Assembly: GCF_002234675.1 (NCBI RefSeq)
Contig: NC_019860.2
Coordinates: 10,352,586 to 10,416,585, forward strand
Length of the DNA stretch: 64,000 bases
DNA from: Oryzias latipes
Lineage: Eukaryota > Chordata > Actinopteri > Beloniformes > Adrianichthyidae
Direction: 5' to 3'
This document shows positions 34,961 through 45,700 of this stretch, in pieces; the stretch's first letter is position 1; every line of letters starts with the position of its first letter. The translations under genes were made by a program, and so were the position numbers. The notes beneath the pieces are model-generated. The model saw only the letters and a program-made list of their open reading frames with translations. It made no database searches and was not told where the DNA came from.

Positions 34961-35114
34961 AAGGAAGAGAAAGTGTAAACTAAAGAAATAAAGCACCCGG
35001 ACTGGAGGGGCTGCGGTAAAGTCCAGCTTTTAATGAGGCATCAAATGTTAAAGATGCACTCAGATGAGAATCTGATCTGCCTTCTGGCTCAAAACTGTAC
35101 GGCTGAATCGTCTT

Positions 35115-35225
35115 TTTTCTTTACCCGCTATATCCTTTTCGGAGTGACGGGGTTGCTGGAGCCTATCCTATCTAACTGATGGGCGAAAGCGGGGTGAACC
35201 CCGAACAGGTCGCCAGTCCGTCATG
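35115..35225 (+). repeat. Fragment of the tRNA-like dispersed repeat
   Basis: TTACCCGCTATATCCTTTTC through GAACAGGTCGCCAGTCCGTC; only the left part is present. Confidence 0.5.
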
Positions 35226-35639
35226 TGATACTAAGAAGAGAAAAAGGAGGACAGGTCACTAAAGCAGACTTCATGATCAGAAAAAATGCAGTTTTTTTTT
35301 TTTATTTCGCTTTCTTACACTTTAATTTCAAGTAACTGCTGCAACAGGATACTATTTAAAACAAGGTCTAAATTATTTTAAAAGAGAGTTGTATGTGCTC
35401 TCCATCATAAAAGTCACATTATAAAAGTTATGCTCAGAAAAATAGATCCACTTTTTGTAATTCCTTGCAGCTCGTGCAGGGTTTTGCTCAGTTAGCGACG
35501 GGCCTCTAAGTGTTACAGGTTGCAGAGCCCTGGAAAAAATGACATAGGAAAATATAAATATGGTTGACTGCATTTCAGAAATTGGAGCAACTGATAAAAC
35601 AACAAAAAGTTAAAAGTAAAAAAAAAAGTAGTTCAAAGA

Positions 35640-36170
35640 GCAGGAACATTTTTCTAATATATTAATAGATGTTGCTGTGGTTTGATAAAGGACTATTTGA
35701 TCTCAGATTATAGCAAGCACTACCCTATCTACAATACTACAAATGAACATTCCAACCTTTGATAAGCAGTAGATCACATTTGGAGTTTCAGCGTAAACTC
35801 CACACAGAAACAAGGACGGGGTCACATATGGTGAACTGAGGAGAGGAGCTGTATGTCGGTGTGTTTATCTGCTTATTTTCCAGCAAATTCTGTGATTGCA
35901 GTTTTTTATCCTTGCTTGGTAAACATGTTCGTTGACATAGCTAAGAGTGCATGTGTTGGTTGCAAAGCTAGATACAATCTAGAGTCTTATCCGTTTTGGT
36001 TGGGTTGACTTTTGCTGTTGTCCCTTAAAGATTTGAGTGTTTATGCGTTCATTGGTAATCCTTACTCTCAAGTCTCAATCTATGTCTTCCCAAATGTCTC
36101 AAAGTGGTCTCAAAAGATTTCTCAATTTAGTTTACAGATGTATAAAATTTGAGAAATGTTAGAACTTTGT
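35640..36170. repeat. Dispersed repeat R5
   Basis: Colinear with 53440-53985; shared blocks include ATTTGATCTCAGATTA-type and CTTGCTTGxTxAATATGTT-type sequence. Class unknown. Confidence 0.45.
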
Positions 36171-36179
36171 TCATTATTA

Positions 36180-36496
36180 TCAATGACGCCAAAGCATGAT
36201 TGGGGACAAAAAAAAACTATTTTCAAAATTTGTTGTTTTTTTTTCATCCAGCACATCAAGTTCAACTGAGCGCTGCAGAACAGTGACAGTCCTGACAAAC
36301 GTTCCTATGTCTGGAGAGTATACCTTAATTTTTACCAGTCGCCCATCCGTCTCTTCCAAGTTCAAAAGGACTTCATCCAGACTTCTACAGCAGCACATTT
36401 GGCATTGGACCTGATCTGACCAGTCCAAATCGGCGCGACACCGCCGCCATTTGCTTCTGCAGAAGCGGGGGGACCAGCGTCAGCTGACACAGCAAC
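36180..36496 (-). mobile_element. LINE ORF1 fragment, left of the L1 insertion
   Basis: Minus-strand remnant continuous with 38471-38740 before the insertion at 36510. Together they encode part of an L1/Tx1-type ORF1. A CCHC zinc knuckle (CFECGDVGHKRFSR, last Cys lost) sits in the 38.5-kb part. Broken by stops and frameshifts. Confidence 0.55.
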
Positions 36497-36509
36497 TGAG
36501 CTTCTGGAC

Positions 36510-38457
36510 GATTTAATCTAGAGAGAGGAATTAGGCAAGGTTGTCTAGTTTCTCCGTATCTTTTCCTTTTAGTTTCTCAACTGTTAACAGATCACATTAA
36601 ATCCAGTGCAGTTGAAGGCATCAATCTCATTGACAAAGAACTAATTATTACTCAACTTGCAGATGACACTACACTTTTTCTACAAAATGAAAAACAAATT
36701 CCTGTTGCTTTTGACGTTATTGGGACATTTTCAAAGGCGTCCGGTCTTTGTCTGAATGTGAATAAATGTGAATTAATGGCAATTAAAGAATGTGCTGCTA
36801 CCACTTTGTATAATCTTCCAGTTAAATCTGAAGTGAAATATTTAGGTATTTTAATAACAAAAGACCAACATGCAAGAAGCTCCCTAAATTTTAACCCAAT
36901 AATAGAAAAAACACAAAGGAAATTGAATCAGTGGCTCTCCAGAGATTTATCTTTGAGAGGAAGGATTTTACTCAGCAAAGCAGAAGGTATTTCCCGCTTA
37001 ACATACGCAGCTTTGGCTTTACATGTTGATGATAAAATTATCAAAGAAATTGACAAAATGCTTTTTAATTTCATCTGGAAAAATCGAACCCATTACCTAA
37101 AAAAAATGTTCTCATGAACTCCTATGACAAAGGTGGCCTCAATTTTCTCGATTTTTCTACCTTGAATAACACATTTAAAATTAATTGGCTAAAACAACTT
37201 TTTAGAAATCCCAGCTCCATTTGGAACACTATACCTCTTTATGTTTTATCTAAAATTGGTGGTGTTGTTTTCTTTCTCATGTGTAATTATGATGTATGTA
37301 AAATCCCACTAAAATTGTCTGCATTTTACCGCCAAGCCGTCCTTTCATGGTCCCTTGCATACAAACACAACTTTTCACCTCACAAATATTCTATCTGGAA
37401 TAACAGGGACATTTTATATAAACGCAAATCACTCTTCATAGAACATTGGTTTCGAAATAAGATTATTTTTGTGTATCAATTATTTAACAACCAGGGCTTA
37501 CTTTTAACTTATGAGGAGTTTATATCTAAATTTAACCTCCCTGTTCCCCTTTTAGAATATGCTAGAGTGTTTGGGGCTATTCCTTCTGGTGTCTGCATGC
37601 TGTTTAAATTCCAACACAGAGTTAATATTGAGGAGCCTTTTCTACTCTCTCCCATAAATACTCCTGTGGGGAAAATATGTCTGACCGGTTATCCTAGGAA
37701 AAACAACAAAGCAATACGAACATTATTTCAAATGAACATTGTTTCACTACCTCGTAGTATGTCTTATTGGAACATGTTTGTTGAAGACATTGCATGGAAG
37801 GAGGTTTGGCAAACACCCAATAAATTTTTAATCACTAATAAGGTTAAAGAAGTTTCTTTTAAGCTTATCCATAGAATTTACCCAGCTAAAATGTTTATTC
37901 AAAACAGATTTAAATTAAACATTGACACACTCTGTAGTTTTGGTTGTAATTCCCCTGAAACAGTTATCCATCTTTTTTGGCATTGTCCCAAAGTGAAGGT
38001 ATTTTGGCAGAAGATATGTGATTTTATTAATGATAAAATTCATTCTTGTCTTGTCTTATCTTGGAAAGATGTTTTGTTGGGTCTAATATCAAAAAATATG
38101 CAAAAGGACTCTGCTTTTGTTTTAAATCTTTTACTAATTTTGGCTAAATTCCATGTTCATAAATGTAAATTTTCTGGTAGAAAACCTTGTTTCACTGTAT
38201 TCCTTTCTGAATTAAATCAGTATATCAACAGTATTCGAAATTCAGAGAAGCAAAAAGCAATCAGAACATTGTCTGTATGTGATAGTTTCAGTATTTTCTC
38301 GTGGAGTTTATCCCCCTGGCTTATTTCTCTCTATTCTTGTTCTTCTGTTTGTTATAGTTATGTATTTGATATTTGCAGTTGTGTTTTTATTGCATACCTA
38401 AAAGTACATCTTTTTAAAATGACATAATGTGCAATAAAGTTGATAAAAAAAAAAAAA
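36510..38457 (+). mobile_element. 5'-truncated L1-type LINE insertion
   Basis: Flanked by a 13-bp target duplication TGAGCTTCTGGAC (36497-36509 and 38458-38470) and ending in a poly(A) tail (38445-38457) after AATAAAG. Encodes the reverse transcriptase core from the RQGCLVSPYLF region through the catalytic LADDTTLF box (36522-37117), then the zf-RVT-like C-terminal part (37114-38427). One A lost from a run at about 37100-37108 shifts the frame, so it is inactive. The first part of the element, including ORF1 and endonuclease, is missing. Confidence 0.9.
37114..38427 (+). pseudogene. LINE ORF2 C-terminal segment
   Basis: 437 codons starting MNSYDKGGLNFLDF, the usual block after the RT thumb in L1/Tx1-type LINEs, ending in a His/Cys-bearing segment (SFGCNSPETVIHLFWHCP). 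Separated from the RT core by the frameshift. Confidence 0.8.
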
Positions 38458-38470
38458 TGAGCTTCTGGAC

Positions 38471-38740
38471 TCCCCCGCAGAAGTCTCACCTGTCTCCGCC
38501 TCCTCCCGCTGTTCGTGTGGGCGGGAGAAGCGTTTGTGCCCCACATCACCACATTCAAAGCACTTCATCTGACCATGCAGCTCCCGTCACCGAATTTTCA
38601 CCCGAAAAGAAACTTCTAAGTTCTCATTCTGGTTCTCCAGAAACATGAGAGCCTGTCGTCTGAGGGACTGCACGTGTATCAGTTGGGAGTCCCTACACCC
38701 TAAAGTCAAAGGCCTGAACCGGCTCGCAAATTTGCCGAAA
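38471..38740 (-). mobile_element. LINE ORF1 fragment, right of the L1 insertion
   Basis: Minus-strand zinc-knuckle region; see 36180-36496. Confidence 0.55.
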
Positions 38741-38751
38741 CGCGGTGACAC

Positions 38752-38898
<147 letters not shown>

Positions 38899-39660
38899 GT
38901 TTGAGTTTCAAAACACCTTTAATGACCAATCATCATTAAACAAAGAAAATATTCACATCACAAACTAAAGAAAACAAAAAAACAAAGAAACAAACTCAAA
39001 AATTTAGCACTAAAGAGTCATCCTTGACAGAACACAAAACATTTTGTACAGCCCAAATATTGTCAAAGACATAAAGTGCATGTGTGAGCTTATAAAAACC
39101 AAACTCGACGCTCGACCTAGCCACCAAAAGTCTCTTAAAAATAAACAGGACATCGTCAGACCCAACTCCCCATATCCGATTTTTCCTCGTCAACCACACC
39201 GCTTGGCTTGGCTTCACCGGAAAGAAACAACAAAACATGGACTCTTCACTTTTTGGCCAAATATTTTGGCCCATGAATAAAACACAAATTAAAACGGTTC
39301 CTTCAGCCCCTAAAAAAAAAGAACTAAGAAGGAAAAAAGTCCAGTTAGATGTTGACACTGCAAAAAAAAGATGTTCCACGGTTTCCAGAACAGAACGGAC
39401 ACCCATCCCCCTTGCCAGGATTAAGATGCACCAGATATCTGTTTGTGGCTAAGATCCCATGTACAACCCTCCACTGGAGGTCACCTACCCATTTCTCAAC
39501 GGGAGCTTTGTACAGGGATCTCCAACAGCCCCTCGGGGAAGACCCAGTGCCGAATAATTTAGCCCACCTCGACACTCTGACGTCCATCAAGGAGCGCAAG
39601 TTCAAAACTTTAACACAGACAAAATATAAAGACTTCTTTCCAATAATTTCAAGGTTTCCA
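38899..39660 (-). mobile_element. LINE ORF2 C-terminal fragment
   Basis: The minus strand encodes VEKWVGDLQWRVVHGILAT followed by GCPFCSGN, the zf-RVT region of Tx1/L1-like fish LINEs, then a decayed C-terminal stretch and 3' untranslated sequence. Several stops. Confidence 0.65.
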
Positions 39661-39775
39661 ATTTGAGGAGTAGACCAGGACGAGAGTTTGGTTCCGTCCT
39701 CCTGCTATCCCTCACAGTCCGGAGAAACTTGCAGAGAAGGAAAATCTAAATCCACACCATCCACCCATTGGTTAG

Positions 39776-39970
39776 CCCTTGTGCTATCCTAGGCACTTTA
39801 ACCTTGGGAGTTGGGTCATCTAGACCCACTAGACAGTGCTCTGAACCTTTTTTCTTCAATAATTTGTAATCTTCACTGGTGTCCATGGATTACATGAAAT
39901 CTTTCCACCTTTATCATGGTAGGGAGAACACGTCAATGTAAGGGTGGGGTCATCTAAGATAGCACAAGGG
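39776..39970. mobile_element. piggyBac-like MITE, copy 4
   Basis: CCCTTGTGCTATCC ... GATAGCACAAGGG with TTAA on the right (39971-39974) and TTAG on the left. Confidence 0.75.
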
Positions 39971-40149
39971 TTAAATGCGTTTGGATCCATCACGTAAGCT
40001 GTAGGACACAGGCCTCTGTCTCCCTCTTCTGGTTATCTCTGTCATTGCTGTCCTCTGGCCTTTTCCTGCAGGTGTTTGTTTTTTCTCCACAGGGATGACT
40101 GGCGGGGACTTCTGATTCACCTGCAGCCCATCTCCACTCTCTGACTGTG

Positions 40150-40330
40150 TTTCTGACCGCTGATACCAGCTCAAGGCCACCAGTCTGTCAGCTAACGTCT
40201 GATGGGATTGAGCTCGTGTCTGGTAGAAGATTTCCTGTCAGACATCACACGTCTACCAGCTGCTCTGCACTCTCTGATCACTCTGTCAGGAATGGTGTCT
40301 GGTCCAGTAGACCTCTGGGCGTTAACTCTT
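40150..40330 (-). mobile_element. LINE reverse transcriptase fragment
   Basis: The minus strand encodes VNAQRSTGPDTIPDRVIREC, matching the RT fingers motif (V-N-x-x-K-A-x-GPD-x-IP-x-R-V-L) of Rex/jockey-type LINEs. Confidence 0.5.
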
Positions 40331-42713
40331 CATGGAGTCTTCCTCATGGCAGCCATTGTGAGGCAGAGCAGCTGGTGGTCTGGAGGAGGGATGGTCTTCC
40401 TGGCTGCCATGTTGTTGTGAGCCTCAAACAGTCTAGAGGTCATTGGCTGCATCTTGAATGGAGGTGTGACTGTAGGCAGGTGATGATGTCCTGTAGTTGG
40501 AGATCACCTGGATGCTCTGTCACATGTGGCGGAAATCTCTGCTGTTGAAGTGGATTCTCTGAGCATGTGGCACAAAGGTGGAAGTTTTTTTCTTTTCTTC
40601 TGATGATTCAAACCTGTAAAGAGTTTAGTTTGTCTGATCAGGAAACTGAAAATGACGACGTCAGCGGAGCAGAAAGAGGAGGAACACCGTCAACAATCAT
40701 GTTTGAGCTCCGACAGACATTTTACAGAACAAAGAGCCGCTGAACAAATGGAAGAAGGTTATAGGTTCAGTGGACCAAGAGCTGGATCATCTAAAGGAAA
40801 ACGGGGTCCACACACAACATCTATGTGATGATTATTCTGGAAATACTGGGCAAATGTTTCTTAATTATGGGTTACAGCTCATAAATTCACGTGAATAATG
40901 AGGTCATGAGAGAAAATCTCTATTTTCTTGCTGGTTTCTTATTGAATAGAATGATTACAATCAGACTGGTGAAATATTCTGAATGTTTCTGAATATCTAT
41001 TGATTCATTACTTCTGATCAGTTCTTATTTCTGTAACTATGATATATATGGACTTCAATGAAAGACCATGTGATGTTTACATTTATGGTAAAGCTGACCA
41101 ATCGTGTTATTGATTACAACTCGAGCGGTTTATGTATCTAAAATCAGGCCCACAAGATTTCAACAATGACTTCAATGCCTGAGCTAAGCTCCTCCCACTT
41201 TGTGCGTCTTTGTGTGTTTCTTTTTTGTTCCCCTGACTGCAGCAGTATCTAGTCAATGAGAACCTGATTCCTAGAGAAAAGTGACTGTTTCAGCTTTAAG
41301 GGGTCTGAAACTCATCCGTCCTGCTGTCCCTGAAGACCGGCTTTATGTTCAGAACCAGGTTCAGGTTCTGGGCTGGGATTGGATATGTTGTGGTTGCAGG
41401 AAACCCGGATCTAAGCAGAATGTAGAAACTGTCAAAGTGTCAGTCAGACTCAAAGACAGAATGTCACAGATCAGCATTTATTGGACAAAAGCAGAGCTAG
41501 AAAATCAAGCAAATTTCCATGTATCTGGTAAAAACTTTATCCTTCAGTCTTTCACATATGTACAGATTTCTTTGACATATTTTCTTTTCATGTCAATTCA
41601 GTCAAACATGTTGATCCTTCATGATTCGGATGAGTTCAGTGTTTTCTGCAGCAGGAACATGTGAAAAGAAACCTGCTGTTCCTCAGCTGAGCTTCATCAT
41701 TCCATCTCAGCAGCAGATGAGGAGGATGTGCTGCTGGAAAATCTGCCTCACAGACTCAGTTTGCAGCTTCTGCTTTCAGATTTGACTCCTAATTTCTGAT
41801 GTGAGGCATTTCTGGATAAACCAAATCCCTGTTTTCTCCCTGACAGCTTGGAGGAGTTTCTGGAAGCATGAACAGCTTTGCATCTGGAAAACATCTGGCT
41901 TTTTCACAGCAGAAAAGACAAGAAATCTCCACACCACTCTAGAACCATCTAGAATCCTGAATCCCTGGGATCCATTTTCATGTTTACATCAAAGTGAGTT
42001 TCCTTCATGTCAAAACAGGATCACAGATCTCCCATCAGGCCTTGCAGCTCACGACTTTGTGAAGAGTTCCTGAAGAAACTCTTGGAAATCTCATGGTTGA
42101 TTCTCTGCCAGTTGACATCCATGGAGATTTTCGCTGCTGTTGTTCAACTGTATAGTTTGTCCCAGACGCTCAAACTCGTGAAAAGTTCAGCTGGAAGTTG
42201 AGAACGAGGCTTTGAAACCAGCAGCAGTTTGAGTCCATTCTGATGTTCCATTCAGGTTTCTGCTACAACACGCCTTTATTTTGAAAGAGCCTGTGGGGCA
42301 GAAACAATGGACGGTGACTCTGAAGATGAGATTACCGACCCCCCCTGGAATGTTGACCCCTGTGCAGTCGACTAGTGGGGGCTGGGGCGGCTGAACCAAT
42401 CACAGAAGACTGTTGCAGCTTTCCCTCCAAAAGTCAACCAATCAGATGTTGTTGTTTTTTGGATTCTTTGTTCTTGAACTTTCACACGTGGAAGCTTCCA
42501 GAGTCTTTTCTGTTTGGTCTGCAGGCTGAGCAGAACTGACTCCTGCAGGATCACAGGAACTTTCAGGAAAATCTCCAAACAGGAGAAAAGTTTCTGGACT
42601 TTTTTTTTTCTGGGATTGTCATTGTGAGACTAGCAGATGATCGATCGGAGCTGCAGTGAAGAGGACGGCGGTGTTTGTGGGAGTTGGAGCTGAAGATCGG
42701 AGCAGGAGGAACC
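40331..42713. other. Region upstream of the second zinc finger gene
   Basis: Short open frames only. The last 60 bases are GC-rich and probably the 5' untranslated region of the zinc finger gene. No other gene recognised. Confidence 0.4.
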
Positions 42714-45700
42714 ATGTCTTCAGAACTTCAGGAAGGTTCTGTCAGCGATCAACTTTCTGCTGCTGAAGGAACCATCGTCCAGAGCGAGGAGGAGCTCTGT
42801 CGCCAGCGCAGACTGCTGGATAGCAGCTGGAACACGCAGCTTCAGCTCCACATAGTAGGTATGTTCACTGCATCCACCTGCAGACAAACAGGGGGGTAAT
42901 CCAGGAAGCAAGTTTAAACTACCCTGACTTGAAAACCCGTATACACCGGGACGAATGTTCGCCAGGCGTTATTCACCAGCGTTTTTCGCCACGTTTTTTG
43001 TGTTCACACCCAGGCGATTTTCGGTGACGATGAGCCGAGCGAACATGCAATTTCATTCCCTGACGTTAGATGGCGCTTAATGTAAAACAGAAATACTCCT
43101 GTACACAAGGTGGCGCTGCGCAACTTTACGCTTCTTAAAGTCGCTTTTCACTCAGAAGAAGAGAGCAAGTATTTACACGCTTGTCAGAATCATACAAAGA
43201 AAACATGAATATTTCCAGCACCAGTAGCTCCAGTTCCAGCGATGAAGAAATTATTGTTCTGTTGAATGATGAAAGACGGCGGAAAAGACGGCGATTTTGG
43301 GTACATCCCATAGTTACGAGAAGAAAAGAACATGATGGGGATTTTTATCGACTGGTACAATATGGAGTGATATTTCTGCCACCACGTTGCACACAAAAGT
43401 TTCTAAGTTGCACACAAAACTTTCTAAGTTAGTACAAGAGCTGAAAATATATCACGAGCATTTTTTGGGATATTTTAGAATGTCCGTCAGTGAGTGCATC
43501 TTCTTCGTCTTATTTCTTCGCGACGCTACTTGGCGACTACCTTCTTCGCTGGTATGTGCTCAGCAAGACAGTTTTGTGTTTGAGCGCCCCCAAGTTGTGT
43601 TTTACTGTAACTTCAGAAGCTCCAGACACCTGTGCAAAAGCGGCATTCTCATTGGTCGAATAGTTTTTGACGCGGCGCGTCAAACCAAAAAAAACGAACC
43701 CGGGGCGATTTTTTTTTTTTAAATTACGCTTTTAGGCGTGGCGTTTTTCGCATCGGTGTGCACACTCACATTGGTGCCCTTTGTTCAGTCACATTTTCGA
43801 TGGATCGCCGATTTCCGGAGTCACCATGGAAACGCGTGTGGGAAAAAAAAGAAAGCGCTATACTTCAGTGAGACGGAGTCTGAGATTTTAAGACGGCGTA
43901 TAAAGATTATACGTCCATCAAAAAAATAACACGGCTGCATCACTTAAAAAAAGAGTTTCTGCTTGTAGTAGAAGAACAGACAAAGTAAACGCACAAGTTT
44001 CTGATCTTATTTCCATTTTCCTTGTGACGCATATATGTATATAACTTATCCAATTTTGCCAACTTAAATGAATTACTTCTATTGGTAACAAGTAATTGAG
44101 TTAAATTTATTCAACCTAATTTCTTACGTCTGTAAAACTCAATAATTGTTTATACAAGTCAAATTCACATATTTATCTGTCATATTACCCAAATTCAATT
44201 AATTTTTTCCATCTTAATTAATTATAATTCTTGAACTCTCATATGTCTCAGTTTGAGCCGGCAGATATGCTCATTTTTATAGCAATAAAAAGAATGAAAC
44301 AATATGCACGACGTGCATAAATTCATTTACGAACTTTCCATCATTGTCATTACTATACTTCAGGGTAGGGTTGCTATATAAACTCATCATCCTCTCCTTC
44401 ACTCTAACTCATGGTGCAAAGACGTAAGCATAGTAGGACAAAATAACATGGCAAAACACAGTAAAACAGCTAAACAACTAAACACATTTTGTCAAAAACC
44501 CACACTTAAACCCAAATCCGTCCAGACAGGCAAAGGGAATGGTATCCCACAATCCCCTGCGGTGCCGCTTTAACAGCAGAAAAAACAGTCTGAAAACTAC
44601 ATTTTAATTTTAAACTGACTTAACAAAAAATAATTTATCTTAACTGAAGCAAATAATTAAGTTAGATCAATGTAAAAAAGTTTATCTTTCCAACATCCAT
44701 ATGTGGTCTTATCACCCTCTCATGGTGGAAAAAGTATTATCTGAGCTTTTTCATCCACTATTCACATTTCTAATGAATTCCTGCTGCTCTACAGAGACTA
44801 TATCCTAGAAAACAACAGGTTTTTAGATCGGCTTTCCATTTGCTGTTGTTTATTCCTATTCGATTCTCCTTGGAGAATCGTGCTTTTGCTTTTATGCTGT
44901 TTTAACCACTTCTGTAAGTTTCCTTTCTGGAATATTTTAACTGACTTTTATCAAGGATTGTTTTAGTATTTTTTTATTAATAATTTTTATTATTTATTAA
45001 GGATTTTCTTAACATTGTTTTTAACTGAAATCTAATAGATTATATTTTACAGCAACCCACAGCTTCTTTCTTGGTTTAGAGCAGGACCTTCACCTGCCTT
45101 TTTACTTTTCCTGTGGCGTTATCGAACTTTTTATTTGTGGTGCCACCAAAGGTCTAAAATAAAACACGTGTGTTGCATGCAGCCTCATAATTAGTAGGCG
45201 TGTCCTACTTACCACACTTTGTAGAAAAATAAGTCCAGTATTATAAAAAACTTTGATCGCGATGAGAGCTGCTCGCATCTGTACAGGAAACAAAGCACAG
45301 AGAAGGTTGATTGACATATCTGCAGCCAATCGGGATCCACTGTTTGAAACATTAAAGTAGCAAGATAATCGCACTAAAAGAATCAGGGAGACCGCAAAAG
45401 ATGAACTGCGCATATAAAGCAAAAACTGTCTTCTGGTTTTTAGTTTAAGTTTCAGCTCTGTGAAGCATTTTAAAGTCCCACTCCAACAATATTCTGATCT
45501 ATTTTCAAAGTGTTCCCAGTGGTCTTTTCACTAAGATGATGCCGTTTTTAGGCCAATCTAAAAAACCTGTTGTTTTCTAGGACATAGTCCCTGTAGAGCA
45601 GCAGAAATTCATTAGAAATGTACTTCTGAGTTGTGGAGGCACTGGTGGAAAAGAATAAGCCCTCCACTGATATCCCCCAGAATAATCTTTGATTACACTC

